This document shows, one piece after another, positions 54,956 through 64,000 of a stretch of DNA of 64,000 nucleotides. The notes under the pieces are model-generated. The model had not been told where the DNA came from. It saw only the letters and a program-made list of their open reading frames with translations, and ran no database searches. Both the position numbers and the translations under genes were made by a program. Location: positions 138,223,005-138,287,004 of the forward strand of contig CM060706.1 of NCBI GenBank assembly GCA_030686995.1. The letters run 5' to 3'. The stretch comes from Artemisia argyi. Lineage: Eukaryota > Streptophyta > Magnoliopsida > Asterales > Asteraceae. How positions within the stretch are numbered: position 1 is the stretch's first letter; each line of letters starts with the position of its first letter.

Positions 54956-55326
54956 CTAAATCATATAGTCAAAGGATGAGCAGGGCTATTGAAGGCCTAG
55001 AGGGGTCACTTTGGGGGCATAAAAAGCAGGTAGAAAAAATTCCTAAAAATAAAATAAAAATAAAGGCATGTAAATAAGCTGACAAATAAGCAGTATATCA
55101 ATTTTTAGATCTTAAGACCTAATAATAAGAAAAATAAAAATGCAACACTAGGAGCTAATGGGGCATTTCTTTTGACTGCACAGGTTGTTCAAAATGGTCA
55201 AAAAGTGGATTTTTGACTTAAGAAAGCATCATACCAAACATTGCAAAAAGTCATAACAAGCAGAAAGAATTCATATAGTCATAACTTAAAGAACAATTTA
55301 AACGAGAATGTTATCAGAATACTCAC
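54956..55326. other. CACTA intron remainder right of E5
   Basis: Starts with the CTAAA duplicate. AT-rich intron up to the GT donor (minus) at 55327. It joins sequence left of 47081 in the pre-insertion state. Confidence 0.6.
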
Positions 55327-56740
55327 AAATTGGTCACGTTTTTTAGCAACACTAGTTGCACCTGTTCTGTGAGTATGAACTTGCGCAGCTTTTGCTTTCT
55401 TCCCCTGTTGTGATAGTTTCTACAATTCAGTTCAGTATAGAAAAAGTCAGTACAAAACACTTGGTAAAATAGTTTGTTAATATGAGGAAAACAAACTGAT
55501 ACCTTTGCCATAGGTGCTCTAAGATTACTTTTATATAACTCCCACTGGTGAATAAGAAAGTTTGGCGGTGCATCAATAGGATCAAGTGCTTGCAGGAGCT
55601 CATCTTCTATATATGTTCCTTCTTGTGCACCATTAATACCAACATTGTTGGCTTCATCTAATTTTTGAGCAGCTAACCGAAACAACTTCTTTTTGAATCT
55701 ATGTTTTGTGTATCTGGCTTTTACACCGAACATGGCAAAAAGTACATCATCAACACCACTAAGTTGAGGCAAACTAAATTTCTGCTGCCAAAAAATGCAA
55801 TAAAGAGGAGATATCAATGACCTTCATTGTTATGAACAATAAAATATATGTGTTTTAAAAGAAATTACCCAAAGTTCTCCCAAAAGTAATACACCACAAC
55901 GAGCTTTTATTTCTCTCCAATCTTTAGCTTCTGGTGGACACAGATTGGGTTGTCTTAGAAGTAAGGTCATGAACCTTGTGCACACAGTGGTTGCACCCTT
56001 AATTAGTTGAAAAGTATCATTAACATGAACAAGAAATTTTTCACCCTTGCTTAGCTTATACACATCTTTTGCTGTCATCTTTTGTGTCCTAAGAATACTC
56101 CCATACTCATCTACAAAAAAATCACCGCCTACTGTTAGGATGGAATTTGCAAAATAATAACTAATTACTAGTATGTTTATACTTACCAACTATTTTCTAC
56201 CTCATTTGCCTCATCCTCATCAATTTGCTCTTCATCTTCATCTTCATATTCATCTTCATCATCTTGGTCCGAGTAAAAAGATGAGGAGGACTGACGTAAA
56301 CGAGTACTAGAAGATGAAGGTTGATTAGACGATGTGGACTGGTGAAGCATAGGCTTGGATGCTGGTGGTTTAGGATATGACTGGTGCAACATAGGCTCGG
56401 GTGCTGGTTGTTTAGGATATGAGTGGTGCAGCATAGGCTCGGGTGCTGGTGGTTTAGAATTTGATGACGATGTGGAATGGTGCATCATGGAATCAAACAA
56501 CTTTGGGTTATAAGTTCTTGGATTGGATCGTACAGATTGAAAATAAGCAGAAGATGACGATGAAAAAGGGTTTTGTTGGATAGTAGAACAAAAAGGTGGG
56601 CGGAAAAGTTTGTGAGTAAAAGATGATGGGCGATGTGAGTCATCGATAGTTTACATATGCGATTCCATGAGTGTGGAATTATTCTGGTTCTGTGTATGCC
56701 TTTTTGCATGATGTTCCATTGTTGCTTTAGACCTAAACAT
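55327..56740 (-). pseudogene. CACTA second gene (TnpA-like, Transposase_24), 5' exons
   Basis: Starts MFRSKATMEHHAKRHTQNQN at 56740. A TAA near 56655 breaks the frame. A Ser/Pro-rich part follows with three 14-residue repeats of the type PAPEPMLHHSYPKQ (56460-56330), then an acidic run (DEDEYEDEDEEQIDEDEAN, about 56270-56200). Later exons carry GGDFFVDEYGSILRTQKMTA, CTRFMTLLLRQPNLCPPEAK, then FGVKARYTKHRFKKKLFRLA and HTHRTGATSVAKKRDQF to a donor at 55327. The middle is the Transposase_24-like DNA-binding region of CACTA accessory proteins. The acidic and Pro-rich N-terminus is usual. The 3' exons continue at 45188, beyond E5. Confidence 0.75.
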
Positions 56741-56949
56741 CTTCCAATTAGCTGTTTCAAAATCACGACATAATATATTAGATTTCTGAGTATCGGTACT
56801 CAAATGAGCCTTTTATAAAGATTTTACCTGTAACTATGCGAATAGGTATGCAGTAAAATTTTATCAAAGATTCTGGTGAGAAAACACATTATCTTACTAA
56901 TTTGTAAAATCTCAACAACAAGAAACTTAATTGAGCAAGCAAATTCCTA

Positions 56950-57109
56950 CTAATGAGCATAAGCAAACTTAAATAAGCTACAATTAAGCAATGCTACAGT
57001 AACCTAAGAATATCAAATAAACACAAATAGCTTAAATTACTTCTAATGAGCATAAGCAAACTGAAATAAGCTACAATTAAGCAATGCTACAGTAACCTAA
57101 GAATAATGA
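56950..57109. repeat. direct duplication of about 67 bp
   Basis: CTAATGAGCATAAGCAAACT through CAGTAACCTAAGAATA occurs at 56950-57016 and 57043-57109. A shorter ATCTTGAAACTCATAATATA doublet is at about 57180-57220. It lies between the two CACTA genes. 56741-57585 holds no other feature. Confidence 0.85.
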
Positions 57110-57664
57110 GCATAACCTTTGATGCCATAACAAAGTTAACCAACTGGTAATTTTCACACCATTAGATTAAGAAAGGCGACATCTTGAAACTCATAATATA
57201 ATCTTGAAACTCATAATATAACCAACTGGTTTATCGCCCAAGAGTAAATAGTAAACCTGTTATCTTATCTAAACTGTTCTTTTATAAAGATTGTACCTGT
57301 AAATTCTTGCTTCAATCGAGTAGGAATTGTCGCCAAATTTAAACAGAAACAAAAATTGTAGACCCGACAGAAGCTGAAAATAGAAACATATGTTAGACAG
57401 AAGCTGAAAAATTGCTATATGCAGTATTCTTTTTAAGCATTTGATGTAACATGCTTTTTTAAGTGGTAAGAAACTAAACAAGGTACCCTAAATTAACAAG
57501 ACCGAGACTTGGAAAAAGGCTAGTCAATTAAAACTTGATTCACTCCCCATCAGATTACAGTGTTGGCAAGGCTTAGTATCCATAGTTAATTTGTAGAAAT
57601 AAGATTCAGATCCCATAAAAAATGTGTAAAAAACAATAAACAAAGATTTTTAAAAGAGTTCTTC

Positions 57665-57945
57665 ATGGCATACTTTTCTTTGTTCCTGCATGCATTTTCA
57701 ATATTACTGTTATGGCACATAACACTTCCTAGAAACCATGCACGTAATGGTTTCACGGGAGGGATCCCGTCTTTCTTGGGAAACCTCACTTCTCTTGAAG
57801 CCATATCAACAGCCAACAATTATCTAGGTGGAAGCATTCCGCAAGCTTTAGGTTAATTGTACAACTTGCAACAACTTGGTTTTGCTAATAACCAACTCTC
57901 CGGCATAATCCCTAAATCCTTGTACAATTTAACATCGAAGGGAAA
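57665..57945 (+). pseudogene. leucine-rich-repeat receptor fragment
   Basis: The frame contains NGFTGGIPSFLGNLTSLEAI, STANNYLGGSIPQALG, an in-frame TAA (57854-57856), then LYNLQQLGFANNQLSGIIPK and SLYNLTS. These are about two and a half plant-specific LRRs (GxIPxxLxxLxxLxxLxxxxN) of the extracellular domain of an LRR receptor kinase (EFR/Xa21-like class). The upstream MAYFSLFLHAFSILLLWHI looks like a signal peptide but is probably chance, since the match starts at NGF. No kinase or further repeat is present. It is directly followed by the 6PGDH piece and lies opposite to the CACTA genes. Confidence 0.75.
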
Positions 57946-57950
57946 AGTTG

Positions 57951-58030
57951 CATGCTAATTTGGTTCAAGCTCAAAGAGACTATTTTGGTGCTCATACTAT
58001 GAGAGGACTGATATCCATGGGTCCATTTAA
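57951..58030 (+). pseudogene. 6-phosphogluconate dehydrogenase C-terminal fragment
   Basis: HANLVQAQRDYFGAHT at 57951-57998 matches the conserved (A)NLVQAQRDxFGAHTYER motif of 6PGDH, the NADP-dependent enzyme of the oxidative pentose phosphate pathway. A one-base loss after CAT-AC shifts the frame, after which YERTDIHGS is readable. The homology ends there. Only about 25 residues remain. It starts six bases after the LRR piece, an abrupt chimeric junction. 58031-58590 has no recognised gene. Confidence 0.65.
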
Positions 58031-58590
58031 TGTCTGACAAAAGGATGAGTCCATTTTAGAATATTTTTTAGCAGAAAATGATAACAAATTCTTTTGGTAT
58101 GATACAGCCAATGCAGCATTACAGAGCAATTTGTTAAATCAGCTTGTAAAGCAATTAGGTTAAAGATTCACATAAGGTATATACACAGACACTATACTAA
58201 AGTAAATTATTTAGTTGATCAATTAAGTAATCCCTGCCTAATACAGTAAAATCAAAAAAAAAGTGTGTTAACATTAAGACAATGATTTGTGGATAACATA
58301 TATCATAAGATAACCAGAACTTGAAACTTACCAAATCCTAACATTAAGATTTCCAACCTCCACACAACCTGCAGTGACAAACAACAAATAGACAAATCAG
58401 ATATGTAATACATACAGTTCCATTATTCATTCATGCAATAGAAATTGTAGCAAAATATCATCCAAATTAACAGGTCTAAAAATATTAAAACTACAGCAAA
58501 ATGAAAAAAAACACAGATTCATCATGAAAATTAACTAAAAACTTAGCATATAACCAGAACTGGAACAACTTCACACAACCATTAAAACAC

Positions 58591-61500
58591 TCATCCTTGG
58601 ATGTCTCGTCTATGCCAAATTGGTCGCTCATTAACATCATCAAGATGTGGAAGATTACAAGGCATACATTGAGTGTATGAGTCCTCATCATCTTCACTGG
58701 CCTTTTTTCCCATTTCATATGTATCTCTTGGATAATTCACATTAACATGCAACCATCCAACATCTTTGACATCCTCTATGTAGAAAACTTGTCTCGCTTG
58801 GGATGATACTATGAAAGGATCATCTTTCAATTCAATACCGGTATAGACTAATGGTCTGGAAAAGTTTACAAGTGGAAACCCATATTTATCTTTCGTTAGC
58901 CCCCTTGAAGGTCGAATATCAACCCAATCACAACAGAAAAGCACGACTTTATATCCAAAACGTATTCTAGCTCAATAATGCTTGTAAACTTTCCATAGTA
59001 ATTTCCTCCTTCAACTTCCACCATGATTCCTGAATTTTGGCACTTCTTAAACTCTTCATGACTCTTTGTAAGGAATCTAAATCCATTCGTGATAAAACCA
59101 TTGCATTGCTTAGCAACATTGCTCGGGCCAATAGCAAGAGATAACACTTCTTTATCAAAATTATTCTTTTCTAAGAACGGAACCTACCATTATTTAATAC
59201 CACCGTCAGATTATGCACCTAAATGATTAATAAGAAATAAATAGTTTTGTAACCTGTTGTTGAAGCCATCCTGAAAACTCCTCAACGACAAACTTCTCTA
59301 TTGTCTTTAAGTTTACTGGTTCCTTCCTACGAGCTTGTAATTCACCCAAAAAATGGCTACACGAAATTTATTATAATCTTAGACTCTATAACACATCATT
59401 TTATGCTATGTTCAATATCTTTAAACATGATACTTACTCGCAAAAAGATTGAATTTTACTATGGTTAAGTAACACATAACGCTGTGCTTGAGCTAGTGAT
59501 TTGTTATCAAGTTCGAGAATGTCAACCTTTCCTAATTTACGCCCACCCCCCAAAATTAAGGATGCACATCTCTTTTCCGTCAATAGTTTCATCATTCCTA
59601 GGAGGGCGATTAAATGGAGTCTCTACGCCTTCAAAGTATCTTGAACAAAAAGTAAGACACTCATCTTTTACATAACCTTCTGCCATTGAGCCTTCGGGTT
59701 GAGCCTTATTGCGAACATATGATTTCAATCGCAACAAGTACCTTTTTTATTTGAAATAAATAATAAAATAAAGTTATTGACGAGTAAAAAGTATGTATAA
59801 ATATATTTTTAGAACGAATAAAATTACCGTTCAATCGGATACATCCATCTATAATGAGCAGGTCCACCAAGTTTGGCCTCTGATATCAAGTGAATAGTCA
59901 AATGAACCATGATTGTGAAGAAACTAGGAGGAAATAACTGCTCCAACTCGCACAAAGTCCGCACCACTTGATACTCCATTTTCTCCAATTCACTAGGATC
60001 AAGAACTTTAGCACATAACCCTTTGAAAAAAGAGCATAAGTCACACACTGCTTTGACTACTCGAGTTTGTGCTCTTGAATGCATTGAAGCCTTTAGAACA
60101 ATAGGCAAAATGTCTTGCATTAGAATATGGCTATCATGACTCTTGAGGTTGGAGAGCTTACGATCCTTCAAGCTTACACACCTTGAAATATTTGAAGCAT
60201 AACCATCAGGAACTTTTAGATCTTTTAAGACTTGTAAAAAGTTCGACTTCTCCACATTAGACATAGTGTAACATGCCAAGGGTACATATGAATTTTTGTT
60301 AGGACGGTTTATAAGGTGGAGGTCATGCCTTATTCCCATTTCCATAAGATCCTTGCAAGCATTTTCGTTGTCTTTAATCTTCCCATCCAAATTTAATAAA
60401 GTCCCGATCACGTTATCACAAACATTTTTTTTTGATATGCATCACATCTAAGTTATGCCTAATAAGATTGAACTCCCAATATGGCAAATCAAAAAAAAAA
60501 AAAAAAATACTCCTCTTTTTCCACACTTGGTTATCACCATCAATATCTTCTTCTATGAAACTCTTTATATCATCAAATGCACTCGAAACGTCATTTGTTA
60601 CATGAAGAGGACTACTTGTTGAACAACCAACATCATCTCTTGTCCTTTTCTTATTCGATTGAGATGACTTTCCATATTGGAATCTTGAACCTCCCAACTG
60701 TTTCAAAACATCAGACCCCGACATTATGGTGGGAGGACCATCTTCCTCGATTGTGCCATCAAATTTATCCCTTTGAAATCGATAAGGATGATTTTCCTTA
60801 AGCCATCTACGATGTCCCATGTAGCAAAATTTCTTTCCATGCTTTAACCACATTGAGTGAGTTGACTTCACGCAAGTATGGCATGCCACACGTCCCTTAG
60901 TGCTCCAACCCGATAAGTTAGCATAGGTAGGAAAATCATTCACAGTCCACAAAAGAGAAGCTCTTAACTTAAACCTTTCTTTTGAGAAAGCATCATAAGC
61001 ATCAACCCCTTTCCATAAAAGATTAAGTTCTTTAATTAAAGGTTGTAGATAAACGTCTATATCATTGCCCGAACCTTTTTCCCCTTCAATTATCGCTGAA
61101 AGAATAAAAGATTGGTGCTTCATGCATATCCACGGAGGTAAATTATATGGAATTAATAGCACTGGCCACATACTATGTGTAGTATTCATTGTACGAAATG
61201 GATTACATCCGTCACTAGCAAGCCCAAGCCTTACACTACGAGGATCTGAGGCAAATTGTTCATGTCTGTCATTAAACGCCTTCCAAGCAAGACCATCTAC
61301 CAGGTGCCTTAACTTCCCATCTTTTGTTCGACCTGTGTCATGCCACCTCATGCCCTTTACAGTTTTCTCACACCTGTATAGCCTTTTCAGTCTCGGAATT
61401 AAAGGAAAATAATGTAAGACTTTTGCTGGATTTTTTGACTTGTGTGATTTTGAACTTTCACCCGATTGATCACCAACATCATTTCTATATCAGGAAGCTT

Positions 61501-62008
61501 TGCAAGTATGACATGATTGTTCACCTTCGCTCTTATCCCAATATAGCATACAATCATTAGGACATGCATGGATTTTCTTGTATCCAAGCCCCAAGTCATT
61601 AGTTAATTTTTTGGTTTGGTGAACAGATGATGGTAATGATGTGATGTGAGGAAATGCATCTCGTAAAAGCTCTAGCAACATACCAAAAGTCTTGTTGGAT
61701 ATGCCACCGATACACTTAATGTGATATAAGCGTAAAGTGAAAGACAAACTAGAAAACTTGCAGCCGGGATACAATTCTTTGTCACACTCTTCTAGCAACT
61801 TTTTATAAGGAATATCCTCGACATCTTGATCACTTGTTTCTGCAGAATCATATACTTCTCCATCAAGCCCTACTTCCTCCGTGTTTTCATGATTCAATGG
61901 AAAAGAACTTAAACCAAAGGCATCCCGAACCAAGTGTAGCATTAAGTGTGGCTTTTTAAGAATTTGTTTTACTTCAATTATAAGTGTAGCGTTATTATAA
62001 TTGTCCAC
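58591..62008 (-). pseudogene. CACTA transposase (TNP2/TnpD-like, Transposase_21, DUF4218, DUF4216)
   Basis: The enzyme that excises and inserts CACTA elements. Reading down: MLHLVRDAFG, CDKELYPGCKFSSLSFTLRL, CPNDCMLYWDKSEGEQSCHTC (62008-61490); RLKRLYRCEKTVKGMRWHD, SVRLGLASDGCNPFRTMNTT, DVYLQPLIKELNLLWKGVDA, NLSGWSTKGRVACHTC, YMGHRRWLKENHPY, LPYWEFNLIRHNLDVMHIKK (61420-60416); LKSHDSHILMQDILPIVLKA, ELEQLFPPSFFTIMVHLTIH (60411-59824, DUF4218); GYVKDECLTFCSRYFEGVET (59737-59537); GFRFLTKSHEEFKKCQNSG and VFYIEDVKDVGWLHVNVNYP (59147-58591, DUF4216). Lesions: TGA at 61490-61492 (CGA expected), one extra A in the A-run at about 60425, one lost base near 58960. The usual N-terminal transposase-associated domain is missing, since only 144 bp separate the first codon from the terminus. 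Inactive. Confidence 0.88.
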
Positions 62009-62127
62009 ACTTATATAAGTAGAGTATTTTTTAAAATATTTGTTACATCTATAAATGTAGCAAAATTATGATTTCATGTAAAAAAAATCTCCACGGTTGA
62101 CTATACCGTGGAGAAATAAGTGTAGAG

Positions 62128-62152
62128 AATTCAACTTTTTTTTTTTGTAGTG
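62128..62152 (-). other. CACTA terminal repeat (right end)
   Basis: The minus strand begins CACTACAAAAAAAAAAA, the canonical CACTA terminus. The 3 bp outside is AAA (62153-62155). An imperfect inverted repeat, CCACGGTTGACTATACCGTGG, lies at 62091-62111. Confidence 0.8.
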
Positions 62153-62605
62153 AAATATGAGTGATTAATCCTATTCCGGTGGTAATGTCCGATCTTTATG
62201 ATATAGCTGACTCAAAGAGTCATGTGCACGTGCATCATATTGCATAATATGATTTTGAAAGATGAAAATTTTGCGATATTCAAAATGTGCGAGATTTATA
62301 TTTGTCCGCGAGTAAATTTTTGAAGTTCATGGATCGAGTGATGTGAAGTGTAACGAAGAAAAACCAAATAACTCCGTGATAAACAAACACACACAAGGAT
62401 TCAACGAAATATTATTGAGCATGTTTGGAAACAACATCTAGAACATCAACAAGGTAATAAGTTTCTTTATAATTTGATGTTTTTTTTATTTGTATTTCTT
62501 AAGTTTTTGTTCTTTTCTTTTCTTTTCTTTTTTGTATATCGTATTGTAATATTAATTGAATGAAATGAATTTAATTTGTTTAAAAAATAGAAAATAAAAT
62601 AATAT
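62153..62605. other. sequence outside the CACTA element, no gene seen
   Basis: Contains GTGCACGTGCA (62222-62232), a TTTTC microsatellite-like tract at 62512-62532 and no ORF of note. It is probably the pre-insertion host context. Confidence 0.55.
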
Positions 62606-62608
62606 TAA

Positions 62609-62823
62609 GGGGGCGCTTGGTTCAACTAGAGGAATAAGAAAGGTAAAGATAAAGGAAATGCTAAGGAATGCAATGAGTAATAAATTCTATAACCCTCAAT
62701 TTGTAGGGTAATGCTCAATTACATTGTTTTGGGTAATGGCCCATTGCATAATAGTAAGTCAAGCATAAATAATCATTATCTTTCTCATACATCACCATCT
62801 AATACATCCAACCAAGCATGCCC
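62609..62823 (+). mobile_element. 215-bp MITE (PIF/Harbinger Tourist-like)
   Basis: The left end GGGGGCGCTTGGTTC and right end AACCAAGCATGCCC are imperfect terminal inverted repeats. They are flanked by TAA on both sides (62606-62608 and 62824-62826), the 3 bp target duplication of Harbinger/Tourist MITEs. No coding capacity. Confidence 0.8.
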
Positions 62824-62826
62824 TAA

Positions 62827-63020
62827 GTGTGGGTGGGACTCAAATGAAGAGTTTGTTTTGTGTTATTATAGAATGGATATTTTGAAATGATAGTGTTAAA
62901 GTGAGGTGGCATGAGTGCGGATCAAATCAAAAGGTATAACTTTTTATGATACCTTTTGCTCTGTGAGCATCCTAATGCAAAAGGTCTTTAATGACTTTTT
63001 GCATTTAATGCATATCACAC
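62827..63020. other. short unique sequence
   Basis: No ORF or known motif; contains AAAAGGTATAAC / GATACCTTTTGC and a second AAAAGGTC, weakly inverted. It precedes the LTR start. Confidence 0.5.
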
Positions 63021-64000
63021 TGTAACACCCCCAAAATAACCATGTCAGCGGAAGACTTTTTGGGTGTTACTTCGAGGATCTTTGTCACAATCATAGAAAA
63101 CGACACAAAAGTGACGCTTTAAAGTTTAATTTATTCAAAATACCAAATATTTGAGACATCAAGATGTTTCATAGTTTAAACAACAAGTTTATTTGAAACG
63201 TATCAAAACATTTATTTTAGCCCATGCTGGGTTATAAGCCCACTCTGTGCCTTCAAGTTCCTTCTTGTTTAGTTACCTGAGATAAAACATGCTTAAAACA
63301 GTCAACACAAAGGTTGAGTGAAATCCATAGGTTTAGTTTACGTTGTTGAACGCAATAATCATAGTGTTAGTTACACTCATCGTTGAAAATTGAAATCAGT
63401 ATTTATTTATTTATTTATTTCACTAAGCTCATGATAACCAAAGCGTAAACCCCATCGTACCAATAGAAATTGGCTAAATCGTTTCAGTATCACCCTAGCA
63501 GGTAAATTTTCTGATTTACCCAGTGTTCTAAATATAGTGCGTTCGATTTCCCCTATCTGGGTCAATAGGAACGGGATTGTTAATTCCAATAGTACTATTC
63601 ACAATATTCGCGCTCACCCTACAAGTGATTAATGGTTCATGATATAGGGACTTCAAACATGGAAAACAGTTACTTAGTGACAATAAAACATGCGAACCAG
63701 TTTACAGTTTAAAACATTGTGTTCGAGTATAAAAGCAGTAGCATGCGTCCCCCCAACGGGATTGTAAAAACAGTTAAAACAGTAGAAAGTGGGGCCATGA
63801 ACTCACCTTAGTAGTACAATAGTAGTGGTAGTATCGAATGATGTAAGTGAACGGCTCTAACACGTGACCTAGATTAGTATCACAAGTCTTAGTTTACATG
63901 ATGTGTATGACTCAAAATGTTCAAGTATGCAGAAGTATCCTCATGTGGTTGTGTTTAATATGCTCATGTGGCAAGGGTTATGTTTAAATTATTTCAAAAT
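63021..64000 (+). mobile_element. 5' part of a long LTR, same family as 1-3467, cut by the window edge
   Basis: Starts TGTAACACCCCCAAAATAAC and continues past the window. Homologous to 1-1000 of the window (see the ATATTCGCGCTCAC and CTCCCCCAA landmarks). TGTAACACC near the start has an inverted partner GGGTGTTAC at 63062. Non-coding. Confidence 0.6.

Larger units (their letters stand above)
44577..62152 (-). mobile_element. CACTA (En/Spm) transposon, antisense, left end not found
   Basis: The right end at 62152 reads CACTACAAAAAAAAAAA on the minus strand, with subterminal ATAAGTGTAG copies (62117 and 61980). Reading inward: TNP2-type transposase (62008-58591), then the second gene with a Transposase_24-like domain (56740-55327 and, across a large intron, 45188-44577). 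A Sirevirus-like element (47081-54955) sits in that intron. LRR-receptor and 6PGDH fragments lie between the two genes, and RBK and FQR1 fragments beyond the second. No CACTACAA terminus is visible between 41929 and 44576, so the left end has been lost or lies beyond the nested retrotransposons. Confidence 0.82.

Noticed and set aside
57665..57724. signal peptide of an intact LRR receptor
   Set aside because: The hydrophobic start precedes the true match, the frame has a stop after two repeats, and there is no downstream receptor.
58080..58250. RNase H-like remnant (IHIRYIHRHYTKVNYLVDQL)
   Set aside because: Slight resemblance to LINE RNase H ends, but too short and interrupted to support a call.

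Overview
This is a piece of a large, repeat-rich plant genome. It contains no intact host gene. The LTR retrotransposons have the plant Athila, Tat and Sirevirus layouts, and there is an En/Spm-type CACTA transposon. Several coding remnants (the protease-like ORFs at 28.8 and 33.3 kb and the antisense PF04195-like ORF at 40.8 kb) resemble families I associate with Asteraceae, especially Anthemideae. The family assignment is from memory and is not proven here. Almost every kilobase is a transposable element or its debris.

Layout from left to right. (1) 1-3467: 3' part of a very long LTR, inserted into the gag of an antisense Athila-like element, E1 (3468-8409, with its own ~3.5 kb LTR). (2) 8410-41928: a Tat-lineage element reduced to 5' LTR, PBS and gag start at the left and an antisense ORF, PPT and 3' LTR at the right. 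(3) Inside it sits an Athila-like element, E2 (9215-40767), with a 4.07 kb 3' LTR, tRNA-Asp-type PBS and decayed gag-pol. E2's 5' LTR is split by a 6.3 kb non-autonomous element, E3 (11404-17741, TSD CAGTT/CAATT). E2's post-pol spacer is split by an antisense relative, E4 (24921-31430, TSD CAACA). After E4 landed, a 4.43 kb segment (half of E4 plus flanking E2 spacer) was tandemly duplicated (27494-31926 and 31927-36360). (4) 41929-62152: an antisense CACTA transposon with its right terminus at 62152, a decayed TNP2-type transposase, and a second gene split by a non-autonomous Sirevirus-like copia element, E5 (47081-54955, TSD CTAAA). Scattered in and beside the CACTA genes, all on the opposite strand, are exon-scale remnants of unrelated host genes: an RBK-like USP/kinase gene, an FQR1-like quinone reductase, an LRR receptor, 6-phosphogluconate dehydrogenase, and one unrecognised C-terminus. 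(5) 62153-64000: short unique sequence, a TAA-flanked MITE, and the 5' end of another copy of the long LTR family seen at position 1.

The most interesting structure is not protein coding. The Athila-lineage elements carry a recurrent module: a perfect or near-perfect 8-10 bp hairpin with a GGA-containing loop, followed within a few bases by an AGTGT-G-rich polypurine tract. It occurs once at the 3' PPT and once internally. The stem sequences differ while pairing is kept. E2 also has a row of four hairpins, each ending directly at TAAAG. E3/E4 LTRs carry arrays of the palindrome TGACGNCGTCA upstream of the TATA box. The CACTA element looks like a multi-gene-fragment capturing (transduplicating) element.
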